Shown: piece by piece, positions 11,592 to 20,298 of the stretch
Numbering within the stretch: the first letter of the stretch is position 1
Layout: each line of letters starts with the position of its first letter
NCBI GenBank assembly: GCA_017451265.1
Contig: JAFSPU010000004.1
Coordinates: forward strand, 60,576 to 124,575
DNA length: 64,000 nucleotides
Origin: Clostridiales bacterium
GTDB lineage: Bacteria > Bacillota > Clostridia > Saccharofermentanales > Saccharofermentanaceae
Direction: 5' to 3'
The notes under the pieces: generated by a model
Seen by the model: the letters and a program-made list of their open reading frames with translations, nothing else
Databases searched by the model: none
Told to the model about the DNA's origin: nothing
Position numbers and translations under genes: made by a program

Positions 11592-12222
11592 GGAGAAACT
11601 GAAGTACTGGCAGTTCGTACTGTACGTACCGATCTATCTTCCGTTCTTCTTCCTGGTGGAGAAGACAACACATGACGTAACATACATAAACATACCCCTC
11701 GACGAATGTATCCCGTTCGTCGAGGGGTTTATCATACCTTATTTGTTATGGTTCCCTTTTATGGCGGTCGCGATCGCGTATGTATTCTTTAAGGATAAGA
11801 AGGAGTTCTTCGCGATGTGCTGGCACCTTATCATCGGCATGTCGCTTTTTATCGTGGTAAGCTTCGTGTTCCCGAACGGGCTGCAGCTTCGTCCCACGGA
11901 GTTTCCGCGCGACAACTTCTGCACCGACCTTGTGAAGTATTTGTACTCGATAGACACTTCCACGAATGTTATTCCTTCAATTCATGTATTTAACTCGCTC
12001 GCGTGCGGCATCTCTTTCGGCCGCGTGCTTTGGAGACGCGGACATAAAAAGACCGCCATCGCTTCTTACACGATGGCGGCGCTGATTTGTATTTCTACTA
12101 TGTTTGTTAAGCAGCACTCCGTGGTGGATGTGGCTGCCGGTCTGCTGTTATCAGGCTGCTGCTTTTTCCTTCTTAGAAGGCTTTACAAGAACGAAGCAGA
12201 CGATAAGAGCAACAACGTATAA
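11575..12222 (+). CDS. PAP2-family membrane phosphatase
   Basis: A 215-residue polytopic protein with about six hydrophobic helices. PAP2 signature elements are visible late in the chain: LRPTEFPRDNF (loop containing the RP pair), PSIHVFNS (variant of PSGH) and KQHSVVDVAAG (HxxxD), consistent with a lipid phosphatase or phosphotransferase acting on the outer leaflet. PSIH instead of PSGH is typical of the inositol-phosphorylceramide-synthase-like branch. The start overlaps the clpC 3' end by 17 bp with a weak ribosome-binding site. The last 72 bp overlap the 3' end of the convergent MFS gene. Confidence 0.8.
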
Positions 12223-13398
12223 AGCTCCCGTAGCATACAGAACTGACTGATAACCTGTGGCATTGTCACCGACGCGCTCGATGATAGCTGTTGCCATCTG
12301 GTTTCCTGTGAGACCTGCGACAGCCCATGCAGAGAGGCACATGCCGTGAACTGCGGAGATGGACTTCATACCGAAGTGGTCTGAAAGGAGCGTAGGAACG
12401 TTGGAGAAGCCTCCGCCGTAACCTGCGTTAACTGCGATCAGGAGTGCAACGCACAGAACAACGATCTTGTTCTCGATACCGTGTGTGAGGATAGTTGCGC
12501 CTGTGAGTGCGATGGACATGATGAAGATGATCTTGTAGATCGTGTTTCTGTCCTTGAATGTATCAGCCCATGCGGAGAAGCCCAGACGGCCTGCTGCATT
12601 TGCGATAGCTGTTACGGAACCCAATGTGGCAGCTACACCTGTTGTAAGTCCGACTGCTGTGAAGATCGCCTTCTCCTGTGAGATGAGTGCGAGACCGCAG
12701 TGGATGTTGATGTAGAACATGATCCAGATTCCGATGAATGTCTTGTTTGTGAAAGAGAACTTGAAGTTCTTGCCGAGTGTGGCGAAGAACTCCTTGATGC
12801 CGCCCTCCTCGTGAGCCTCTACCCAGTCGGCAGGCTTTCTCAGGAGAAGGTGTCCGATGAACATCATTACGCAGTAGATGCCGCCCATGATGAAGAACAT
12901 GTAAGCGGGGTTGTTGTCGAATGTGTTAAGGAAAAACTGCATGATAGGTGTGGCGATGGCCTTGGCAAGACCGAAGCCTGCTACTGCAAGACCTGTTGCA
13001 AGACCCTTACGGTCCTTGAACCACAGCATGAGCGTCTTAACGGGTGAAAGATAACCTGTTCCGAGTCCGATACCCATGATGCATCCGTAGCACAGGAAGA
13101 TGAGGGGGAGTGACTTGAGCAGGATAGCTGCGCCTGTTCCGACCATACCTGTAGTGAAACAGATGGTGGCGATGAGTGATGATTTCTTGATGTCCTTCTC
13201 AACTACGTCGCCAAGGAAAGCGGCAGACATACCGAGGAAGAATATAGCGAGCGAGAATGCCCACTGTACTGAACTTTTCTCAGCGCCGATGTATTCTGCG
13301 ATTTCCTTCGAGAATGTGCCCCAGCAGTAAACTGTACCGATACTGCAGTGCAGAAGGAGAGCAGGGATAGCAGCGCAAACCCATTTATTATTGCTCAT
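12151..13398 (-). CDS. OFA-type major facilitator superfamily transporter
   Basis: A 415-residue, 12-helix transporter of the oxalate/formate antiporter-like (OFA) MFS family. It begins MSNNKWVCAAIPALLLHCSIG, followed by the family-typical GTVYCWGTFSKEIAE. LMLWFKDRKGLATGLAVAGFGLAKA corresponds to the MFS loop between helices 4 and 5. Members move small monocarboxylates; the substrate is not predictable here. The start at 13398 has AGGAGG 6 nt upstream; an upstream in-frame start would lack such a site. The promoter is flanked by a long inverted repeat. The C-terminal 23 codons overlap the PAP2 gene on the other strand. Confidence 0.88.
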   Translation of the reverse strand: MSNNKWVCAAIPALLLHCSIGTVYCWGTFSKEIAEYIGAEKSSVQWAFSLAIFFLGMSAAFLGDVVEKDIKKSSLIATICFTTGMVGTGAAILLKSLPLIFLCYGCIMGIGLGTGYLSPVKTLMLWFKDRKGLATGLAVAGFGLAKAIATPIMQFFLNTFDNNPAYMFFIMGGIYCVMMFIGHLLLRKPADWVEAHEEGGIKEFFATLGKNFKFSFTNKTFIGIWIMFYINIHCGLALISQEKAIFTAVGLTTGVAATLGSVTAIANAAGRLGFSAWADTFKDRNTIYKIIFIMSIALTGATILTHGIENKIVVLCVALLIAVNAGYGGGFSNVPTLLSDHFGMKSISAVHGMCLSAWAVAGLTGNQMATAIIERVGDNATGYQSVLYATGALYVVALIVCFVLVKPSKKEKAAA

Positions 13399-13413
13399 AA
13401 GGAGCCTCCTTTT

Positions 13414-13459
13414 AATTGCAATCACGTAATAATATATAATTTATCCGTGATTTGCAATT
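13414..13459 (-). promoter_or_regulatory. Promoter of the MFS gene inside an inverted repeat
   Basis: On the minus strand TTGCAA (plus 13452-13457), a 17-bp spacer and TATTAT (plus 13429-13434) form a promoter. Arms AATTGCAATCACG (13414-13426) and CGTGATTTGCAATT (13446-13459) are complementary apart from one extra base and bracket the -10 region. This looks like an operator, with the regulator unknown. Confidence 0.5.
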
Positions 13460-13486
13460 AACAGGAGTGTTACTGTTTTCTAACGA

Positions 13487-14533
13487 TTAGCGTTTGTCCT
13501 TATCGATGAACTCAAGTGCGGCTGTCGCAACTCCGACATAGATGAGGATCTGGATGGCCAGCATCTGCCAGCACTGTATGATGACTGCGGGCTCGGATGC
13601 ATACTTTTCCTCTTGGTTAAACTCACCGGATTTCTTCTCGATGTAGTAACCGCCGCTCTGGCTTTCAATGGCTGTGATGAATTCGTCGAACTGGATCTCT
13701 TTATCGTCGGGAATGGAATTCAGCAAGATAACCATCTCCGGGTCTTCAGAGAAGTCAGGGGAAGAGAGCATGAATGTCTTCAGCTGGCCTGCAGTGATGG
13801 ATCCGTTACGCATCTTCTTCATGCTCTTCCAAAGCGCGGTCATGGGCAGGTCGTTGTACTGCCCCTGTGCGCATGTAGCCGTAAGGCCCCACTTGGTGAT
13901 GGTGTAATCAGTGAGAAACGTGATGCTGTCAGGCAGGGAAAAGAAGCCGCCTGAGAATACGAGCTGGAAGATAAGCAGGAATGGCATTACCGTCATGGCT
14001 GTAGTCGTATTGCGGACAAAAGACGATACCAGCAGGCTCATCATGTCTGCAGCGAATGTGGTGAGGAAGATCGTGATGCCGAGGTCGAGCATTATGTTTC
14101 CTGTAACAAGACCTTTAGGTTCCTGCGGGAAATTCACACCCATCTTTGCGAGAACGAAGAGGGTGATGATAGTCTGCATAAGGCACATGAATGCCTGATA
14201 GATCGTGTGCGCAGTGATGTAAGAACTGATGTGAAGTCCGCTTCTGTGCTCACGCTTGACGATGGCGCGCTCGCGGCAGACATTCTGGATCGAGTTGAAG
14301 AAGCCGTTCCATACGCAGATACATGCAATGGCGAAGGAGCCGAGCAGCGTACCCTCCATGGTGGTAAACAGACCGTTCTTCATGACAAGTGCAACGAGAC
14401 CCGCGATGAGCGCCGCGATAGGCATTACTTTCCAGTCGTTCTGGAAGATGAACATTCTGAAGAACTTGCCGAGGTAGATCCCGGTCTGATATATGCGTCC
14501 CTTATGCTTAATGTCTTTTATCTCTTTGTTCAT
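13487..14533 (-). CDS. ABC-2-type permease, ABCG-like half
   Basis: A 348-residue permease with about six membrane helices and an ABC-2/ABCG-like arrangement: a re-entrant EHRSGLHISSYITAHTIYQA helix after the first pair, then SSFVRNTTTAMTVMPFLLIFQLVFSGGFF. A larger extracellular loop separates the last two helices. It partners the ATPase encoded immediately upstream; the genes overlap by ATGA at 14530-14533. The direction suggests an exporter, with unknown substrate. No separate terminator is evident before the MFS promoter region. Confidence 0.85.
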   Translation of the reverse strand: MNKEIKDIKHKGRIYQTGIYLGKFFRMFIFQNDWKVMPIAALIAGLVALVMKNGLFTTMEGTLLGSFAIACICVWNGFFNSIQNVCRERAIVKREHRSGLHISSYITAHTIYQAFMCLMQTIITLFVLAKMGVNFPQEPKGLVTGNIMLDLGITIFLTTFAADMMSLLVSSFVRNTTTAMTVMPFLLIFQLVFSGGFFSLPDSITFLTDYTITKWGLTATCAQGQYNDLPMTALWKSMKKMRNGSITAGQLKTFMLSSPDFSEDPEMVILLNSIPDDKEIQFDEFITAIESQSGGYYIEKKSGEFNQEEKYASEPAVIIQCWQMLAIQILIYVGVATAALEFIDKDKR

Positions 14534-15906
14534 GCTGTAGCCCCCTCGTACTTTTCGGCGATAACTGCTTTCGCGGCTTCTTCGCATGTCTTGCCCTCAT
14601 CCACAAGCCTTGCGATGTGGGAGTACATTGCCACGAATTCGTCTGCACGGCCTTCGCCGCCCTCTTCCTTTTGGTTGATGGTGCGCAGTATTGCCTCCAT
14701 CGTGCCGCGTGCGAAGAATTCCTTCGCGGTTGCGACAGGACCGTAGAAGGCAAGTCTGCCCGTGCGTGTGGAGTCCTTTGCGAGGACTATGACGTCATCG
14801 AAAAGGTCGATAACACGGTCCGGGGTGTGAGTGATGACGATTACGATCTTGCCCTGGTCCGCGATGTCACGCAGCTTCTCGAAAAGGCCGCGGGCAACAA
14901 CGCCGTCGAGACCCGAGTCAGGCTCGTCGAGGATGAACAGGTCGGGGTCGGAGATGAACTCGATGGCGATAGACAGACGCTTCTTCTGGCCGCCGGAAAG
15001 CTTTTCTACCAGGGTGTTCTGGAGCATGGACAGACCGAAAGACTCAAGCATATCCTGCACGCGCTGCTTCTTGTCCTTGACGGACATGTCTGCAGGGAGG
15101 CGGATGTTGGCTGCGTCTTCAAGAGTCTTCAGTACAGTGTCGTTGGCGCGCATCAGTTCCTGCTGGGGAACGAAGCCCAGGTTGTACTTAACCTGATCGT
15201 AGTGGCTGTAGACGTTGATGTCGTTGATGGTGATGGAGGCGTCAGCCTTCTCGTAGCCTGTTACGGCGTTAAGGAAGGTAGTCTTTCCGGCGCCGGAACC
15301 TCCGAGGAGAAGTACCATGTGGCCCTTGGGGATAACCATGTGAATATCCTTGAGCAGGACATTGGTCTGGAAAGCTGTGCGGGCTGTTCTTGCATTGATG
15401 TTGACGGAGAGGCCTTCAGCTTCCTCGTCCGCGGTGATACCGGAAAGCTCTGCGCCCTCGTCTTTATCCGTTGCGAGCCTTGAAGGCTGGAACTTCTTTG
15501 ATAAACCCCAGTGCAGTGCAACAATGTCTGCGAAGAGCATCCAGAGGAGCACCCATGTTCTTCTGCGATTGAAAGTATCGCACGTACCGATGTTAAGCTT
15601 GATTGCCTGAACGAAGTTGATTATGAGGCAGATAACCTGCACCAGGCTCAAGATGAGCAGTATAGCGCCGGGAACGCCGTCGATGAGCATCGTTAGGGCT
15701 AAAAGATAGGTTATTACCTCGAGAAATGCGAGTATACGACCCTCTTGCTCTCTTCTGGCACAAAGTCCGCGGCAGTACATACGGTAGCCGGGGATGAATG
15801 ATTTCCACCATTCAAGACCGCACTTTTTGAAGAAAGGCATGTAGAACAGACCTGAGATTATTGACAGGATAATAGTCTCCATCCAATTGGAAGTGATACT
15901 ATACAT
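14530..15906 (-). CDS. ABC transporter ATP-binding protein, ABCG-like, with N-terminal membrane segment
   Basis: A 458-residue protein. The first ~150 residues contain several hydrophobic helices with a YRMYCRGLCARREQEGR loop, and a charged linker follows. The C-terminal ATPase domain has Walker A GGSGAGKTT, Q-loop FVPQQELM, signature LSGGQKKRLSIA, Walker B LFILDEPDSGLD and switch His in VITHTPD. The arrangement DSGLDGVVARGLFEKLRD resembles the ABCG/White family, normally a single chain with its permease; here the permease is a separate gene. The start at 15906 follows a G-rich ribosome-binding site (GGGGGG); the frame further upstream lacks one. Confidence 0.87.
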   Translation of the reverse strand: MYSITSNWMETIILSIISGLFYMPFFKKCGLEWWKSFIPGYRMYCRGLCARREQEGRILAFLEVITYLLALTMLIDGVPGAILLILSLVQVICLIINFVQAIKLNIGTCDTFNRRRTWVLLWMLFADIVALHWGLSKKFQPSRLATDKDEGAELSGITADEEAEGLSVNINARTARTAFQTNVLLKDIHMVIPKGHMVLLLGGSGAGKTTFLNAVTGYEKADASITINDINVYSHYDQVKYNLGFVPQQELMRANDTVLKTLEDAANIRLPADMSVKDKKQRVQDMLESFGLSMLQNTLVEKLSGGQKKRLSIAIEFISDPDLFILDEPDSGLDGVVARGLFEKLRDIADQGKIVIVITHTPDRVIDLFDDVIVLAKDSTRTGRLAFYGPVATAKEFFARGTMEAILRTINQKEEGGEGRADEFVAMYSHIARLVDEGKTCEEAAKAVIAEKYEGATA

Positions 15907-15948
15907 AGAATAACCCCCCAAATAACTTAACAAAATTAATTTACAAAT

Positions 15949-15999
15949 ATTATAATACGAGCACTGTCGACAGAAATGCAACACATGCTTTGCTATAAT
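15949..15999. promoter_or_regulatory. Divergent promoter region with palindrome CTGTCGACAG
   Basis: The plus strand has an extended -10, TGCTATAAT (15991-15999), for the acyltransferase. The minus strand has TATAAT (plus 15949-15954) for the ABC genes. Between them CTGTCGACAG (15964-15973) is a perfect 10-bp palindrome and could serve both directions. Confidence 0.5.
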
Positions 16000-16031
16000 A
16001 ATGAAAAATTATTGTTAACGGAGGCCATTAG

Positions 16032-17336
16032 ATGGCAAAGAAGCCTTATGAATACGATATCGGATGCGTGCCGAGCAACTGGTGGTATCACTGCATCGGC
16101 GAGAATATCCTGGTAACACTCATCTCCTGGTTCACAGGCATTAAAGTTAAGCCTGATCAGGACTACCTCAAGGAGGAGGGCCCGATCATAGTAGTTGCCA
16201 ACCACCAGTCTTACCTGGACCCGATGGTTACGAGCAAGCTCACCCGCGGACGCGCAGGAAACTTCGTTACGGGCGAGTTCGTTTTCCGTAAGAACCCCTG
16301 GGGCCACTGGTTCCGTCTGGGCGGTGCCATCCCCAAGAAGCAGTTCGTGGTGGACACCATTGCGGTGAAGGCCATGATGAAGGTCATGAAGCGTAAGGGT
16401 GTGCTTTTTATTTACCCCGAGGCGACCCGTTCCGTTGACGGCTCCACGATCACCTTTGACGACGGCGTGGCCAAGATGGCAAAGAAGGCCGGCGCTGCAA
16501 TCTACATCCAGCACATTCACGGCGCGTACCTCACCATGCCTCGCTGGGGCAAGGGCCTTTCCATCCGCAAGGGCAAGATCACGTCCGAGTTTGCGCACAA
16601 GCTGCCGGGGTCCAAGGTAAAAGAGATGAGCGCGGAGGAGATCCAGCAGTTCATCCTCGACGGCATCAAGTATGACGAGAACGATTACAGCCGTGAGTTC
16701 CACCCCGTGCACAAGGGCAAGAACCTGGCACGCGGCCTCGAGAATATCGGCTATATCTGCCCCAAGTGCGGTAAGGATTTCACCATGCAGTGGGCAGGCA
16801 AGGGCAAGAGTGACTGTGTGTGCTGCACCTCTTGCGGCAACACCATAAAGTATCTGCCTACGGGCCTTCTCGCGCCGGCTTCGGAGGCCGACAAGAGCTT
16901 CGAGGACCTCCACAAGTGGACCGAGTGGGAGAGGGAGAAGGTGCAGAACGAGATCGCAGCGGGCGACTTCCGCATGGAGCTTGACGCTGACCTTCACAAG
17001 ATGTTTGACCCGCTCACATGGGCCAAGACCGGTAACGGCAAGGTTACGATCACTTCTACGCAGATCATTTACGAGGGTACGGACTGCGATTCTGCTGACG
17101 GCATCCCCTACAAGAAGGGCAAGCCTATGAGAAAGTACAGGAACCGCACGCTTGACGGCGTCTCCAAGCCCGTGACACAGGTCTTCGAGATCGCCACCAT
17201 GAGAGGCCTCGTGGCCAAGTACGGCAAGTGTTTCGAGATCTACAACAAGGACGGCGAACTGTTCAGGTTCTACGTGGACGGACAGCAGGTTTATAAGGTT
17301 CACCTCGTCGTGGAGTTATTGGGCAAGCAGCTTTAA
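16032..17336 (+). CDS. 1-acylglycerol-3-phosphate acyltransferase-like protein with zinc ribbon and C-terminal extension
   Basis: A 434-residue protein. The N-terminal half is a PlsC-type acyltransferase: NHQSYLD (NHx4D-type catalytic motif, near residue 58), FVTGEFVFRKNPWGHWFRLGGAIP, and FIYPEATRS (variant of the EGTRS motif). It differs from ordinary PlsC (about 240 residues) by an extra 190 residues: a four-Cys zinc ribbon (CPKCGK ... CVCCTSCGN, about 246-272) and a beta-rich C-terminal domain I do not recognise. CGGAGG precedes the ATG. It is transcribed together with the CPBP protease gene 12 bases downstream. Substrate assignment to phospholipid synthesis is inference. Confidence 0.82.
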   Translation: MAKKPYEYDIGCVPSNWWYHCIGENILVTLISWFTGIKVKPDQDYLKEEGPIIVVANHQSYLDPMVTSKLTRGRAGNFVTGEFVFRKNPWGHWFRLGGAIPKKQFVVDTIAVKAMMKVMKRKGVLFIYPEATRSVDGSTITFDDGVAKMAKKAGAAIYIQHIHGAYLTMPRWGKGLSIRKGKITSEFAHKLPGSKVKEMSAEEIQQFILDGIKYDENDYSREFHPVHKGKNLARGLENIGYICPKCGKDFTMQWAGKGKSDCVCCTSCGNTIKYLPTGLLAPASEADKSFEDLHKWTEWEREKVQNEIAAGDFRMELDADLHKMFDPLTWAKTGNGKVTITSTQIIYEGTDCDSADGIPYKKGKPMRKYRNRTLDGVSKPVTQVFEIATMRGLVAKYGKCFEIYNKDGELFRFYVDGQQVYKVHLVVELLGKQL

Positions 17337-17348
17337 AAGGAGGCTCTT

Positions 17349-18173
17349 ATGGGTAAGAAGGCTGATCATCCGGTATTTGATCATGGGATCATCAGTTATT
17401 TTCTTCTGTGCGTGAGCACGATGATAGCGGTTTCCGTCGGCTCTATCATCGCGGAGGTCGTGGCAAAGCTTTGCTTTCCCTCGTTCGATCAGGACGCAGC
17501 AGGAGGCATAGGCGCAACTATAGGTGCATTGTTTATTGCACTGATCTTCCGCCTTTATTTTTACAAAGACGGTTACAAGGGCATCCTTAACGGACACAAG
17601 ATCGGCTGGGCTTTCCTCATGATGCTGCCCTTCCTTGCAGTTCATTACACGGGAAGCTTCATAAGCTGGGGACAGTTCGGTCTGTCCGGCAAGTTCGTAA
17701 CCGCGCTGCTTACGGCACTTGCTCCCGGATTCGGAGAAGAGATGGCTTTCAGAGGCCTCGGAGTTGCTAACTTCATGAGGCGCGCCAAGGACGGCAAGAG
17801 CATAAGGGTTATATTCTGGCTTTCTTCCGTCGTCTTCGGCCTTGTGCATATCACGAATATCACTGCAGGCGGAGATCCTTTCTCCTGCGCAGTACAGTCA
17901 GTTTATGCGATCGGCGTAGGAATGCTGTTCTGTGCCGTTTATCTGCGCACGGGCAACCTCTGGCCCACGATCATCGCTCACGCAAGCGTCGACTACCTTG
18001 AGTTCCTCCGCGGAGACCTTGAGTCCTCCGGCGGCGTAATGACAAGCCTGGGAGTCGGCGACTGGGTCACAGTAGCGGCCTGCGTGATCGCAGCTGTTGT
18101 AGCTCTGATCCTCATAAATAAGAAGCATGATGAGGAGATTATCGAGCTCTGGAACAAAAAATGGGGACATTAA
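17349..18173 (+). CDS. CPBP-family intramembrane metalloprotease (CAAX protease-like)
   Basis: A 274-residue polytopic protein. CPBP signature motifs are in order: GEEMAFRGLG (EExxxR, near residue 132), FGLVHITN (FxxxH) and TIIAHASVDY (HxxxD). These carry the active-site residues of Rce1-type glutamate/metal intramembrane proteases. Bacterial relatives often process or give immunity to small peptides, but nothing here identifies a peptide substrate. A strong AAAAGGAGG ribosome-binding site lies 12 bp after the acyltransferase stop, so the two form an operon. Confidence 0.85.
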   Translation: MGKKADHPVFDHGIISYFLLCVSTMIAVSVGSIIAEVVAKLCFPSFDQDAAGGIGATIGALFIALIFRLYFYKDGYKGILNGHKIGWAFLMMLPFLAVHYTGSFISWGQFGLSGKFVTALLTALAPGFGEEMAFRGLGVANFMRRAKDGKSIRVIFWLSSVVFGLVHITNITAGGDPFSCAVQSVYAIGVGMLFCAVYLRTGNLWPTIIAHASVDYLEFLRGDLESSGGVMTSLGVGDWVTVAACVIAAVVALILINKKHDEEIIELWNKKWGH

Positions 18174-18176
18174 GCC

Positions 18177-18205
18177 TTTATAATCGGCCTAAAAGCATAT
18201 ATAAT
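18177..18205 (+). promoter_or_regulatory. Promoter of the pgk-tpi fusion gene
   Basis: A consensus TATAAT (18200-18205) lies 17 bp after TTTATA (18177-18182), 54 bp before the start codon. Confidence 0.55.
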
Positions 18206-18259
18206 ATTACGCGGTAATAAAGCGGCTAACGCTTAAATAAATAATAGGAGTGTGGCATC

Positions 18260-20209
18260 ATGGCACAGTATCTTAAGAAGAATGTTGAAGATTTGGATGT
18301 CAGCGGCAAGAGAGTCATCGTAAGAGTTGACTTCAACGTACCGCTCGACAAGGAGACAGGAGCTATCACAGACGATAAGCGTATCACTGCAGCTCTCCCT
18401 ACAATCAAGTATCTCGTAGACAATAATGCGAAGGTTATCCTCGTATCACACCTCGGACGTCCGAAGAACGGTCCTGAGGCTAAGTTCTCCATGAAGCCCG
18501 CAGCTGACAGACTCGCAGAGCTCATCGGCAAGCCTGTTACTCTCGCAGCTGACGTTATCGGTGAGGATGCAAAGGCTAAGGCTGCTGCACTCAAGGACGG
18601 CGAGATCCTCATGCTCGAGAACGTAAGATTCCACAAGGAAGAGACAAAGAACGATCCTAAGTTCGCTGCTGAGCTCGCTTCCATGGCTGACCTCTATGTT
18701 AACGACGCTTTCGGTACAGCTCACAGAGCTCACGCTTCCACAGCAGGACTTGCTAACTTCCTTCCTTCTGCTTGCGGTTACCTCATCCAGAAGGAGATCG
18801 ACGTTATCGGAGGTGCTCTCGACAACCCTGCAAGACCTTTCGTAGCTATCCTCGGCGGAGCTAAGGTTTCCGACAAGATCGGCGTAATCACAAACCTCCT
18901 CGACAAGGCTGATACAATCATCATCGGCGGCGGTATGGCTTACACATTCATCGGCGCTATGGGCGGTACAATCGGTAACTCTCTGTTTGAGGCTGACAAG
19001 GTTGACCTCGCTAAGGAGCTCATGGCTAAGGCTGAGGAGAAGGGCGTTAAGCTCCTCCTTCCTGAGGACACAGTTGTTGCTGATGACTTCTCCAACGACG
19101 CTAACTCCAAGATCGTTCCTACAATGGAGATCCCTGACGGTTGGGAGGGTCTCGACATCGGACCTAAGACAATCGAGAAGTTCTCTGCTGCTATCAAGGA
19201 AGCTAAGACAGTTATCTGGAACGGCCCTGCAGGCGTATTCGAGTTCGATAACTTCGCAGTAGGTACAAAGGCTCTCGCAAAGGCTATCGCTGAGTCTGAT
19301 GCAATCTCCATCATCGGCGGCGGTGACTCCGCAGCTGCTATCCAGAAGCTCGGCTTCGCTGATCAGGTTACACACATCTCCACAGGCGGCGGCGCTTCTC
19401 TCGAGTACATCGAGGGTAAGGTTCTCCCCGGTATCGACTGCCTCTCCGACAAGGAGAACGGAAGAATCTTCGCAGCCGGTAACTGGAAGATGAACTGCGG
19501 TATCCCTGCAGATGCAGTTAAGCTCATCTCTGAGCTCAAGCCTCTCGTTAAGGACGCTAAGTCCAGAATCGCTCTCGGCGTTCCTGCTACAGCACTCGCT
19601 GCTGCTGTTGAGGCTGCTGCTTACTCCAACATCAAGATCGCTGCTCAGAACTGCCACTTCGAGGAGAAGGGTGCATTCACAGGCGAGATCTCACCTCTGT
19701 GGCTCGCTAAGATGGGCGTTAACTACTGCATCATCGGTCACTCCGAGAGAAGAGAGTACAACGCTGAGACAGACGAGACAGTTAACAAGAAGGCACACGC
19801 TCTTCTCAAGTACGGTGTAAGACCTATCATCTGCTGCGGTGAGTCTCTTGCTCAGAGAGAAGCAGGCGAGACATTCGACTGGATCAAGGGCCAGATCGTA
19901 GGCGCTTTCAAGGATATCCCTGCTGACAAGCTCTGCCAGATCACAATCGCTTACGAGCCTATCTGGGCTATCGGCACAGGTAAGACAGCTACTGATGAGC
20001 AGGCTCAGGAAGTTTGCGCATTCATCAGAGGCGTTATCGCTGAGCTCTACTGCCAGAAGTGCGCTGACGCTATGACAATCCAGTACGGCGGTTCCTGCAA
20101 CGCTAAGAACTGCACAGGTCTCTTTGCTCAGAAGGACATCAACGGCGGTCTCGTCGGCGGTGCTTCACTCAAGGCTGAGGACTTCTCCGTAATCTGCAAC
20201 GCAGGCTGA
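18260..20209 (+). CDS. Phosphoglycerate kinase-triosephosphate isomerase fusion
   Basis: One uninterrupted 649-residue chain carries two glycolytic enzymes. Residues 1 to about 400 are phosphoglycerate kinase: [43 protein letters not shown]. From about residue 404 it is triosephosphate isomerase: AGNWKMN (catalytic Lys), IIGHSERR (His near 494), [14 protein letters not shown] (Glu near 566), ending [10 protein letters not shown]. All catalytic residues are intact. Codon use is strongly biased (CTC, GCT, ACA, AAG), as expected for an abundant protein. It has its own promoter and a strong terminator. A comparable PGK-TIM fusion is known from Thermotoga maritima. GAPDH is not in the window. Confidence 0.96.
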   Translation: MAQYLKKNVEDLDVSGKRVIVRVDFNVPLDKETGAITDDKRITAALPTIKYLVDNNAKVILVSHLGRPKNGPEAKFSMKPAADRLAELIGKPVTLAADVIGEDAKAKAAALKDGEILMLENVRFHKEETKNDPKFAAELASMADLYVNDAFGTAHRAHASTAGLANFLPSACGYLIQKEIDVIGGALDNPARPFVAILGGAKVSDKIGVITNLLDKADTIIIGGGMAYTFIGAMGGTIGNSLFEADKVDLAKELMAKAEEKGVKLLLPEDTVVADDFSNDANSKIVPTMEIPDGWEGLDIGPKTIEKFSAAIKEAKTVIWNGPAGVFEFDNFAVGTKALAKAIAESDAISIIGGGDSAAAIQKLGFADQVTHISTGGGASLEYIEGKVLPGIDCLSDKENGRIFAAGNWKMNCGIPADAVKLISELKPLVKDAKSRIALGVPATALAAAVEAAAYSNIKIAAQNCHFEEKGAFTGEISPLWLAKMGVNYCIIGHSERREYNAETDETVNKKAHALLKYGVRPIICCGESLAQREAGETFDWIKGQIVGAFKDIPADKLCQITIAYEPIWAIGTGKTATDEQAQEVCAFIRGVIAELYCQKCADAMTIQYGGSCNAKNCTGLFAQKDINGGLVGGASLKAEDFSVICNAG

Positions 20210-20232
20210 TTAGTTGAATAATTAAGAATTTG

Positions 20233-20265
20233 AAAACCGCCTGTCCTTCGGGGCAGGCGGTTTTT
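20233..20265 (+). terminator. Strong Rho-independent terminator after pgk-tpi
   Basis: A stem of about 12 bp (AACCGCCTGTCC with GGGCAGGCGGTT, one G-T pair) closed by a TTCG tetraloop, followed by TTTTT. Confidence 0.93.
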
Positions 20266-20298
20266 ATATGCTGGTTTGCCCCTCGTTAGTGCTCTCTC

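Noticed and set aside
14533-14587. Longer N-terminus for the ABC-2 permease
   Set aside because: The extension lies inside the ATPase gene; the ATGA at 14530-14533 gives a natural start.
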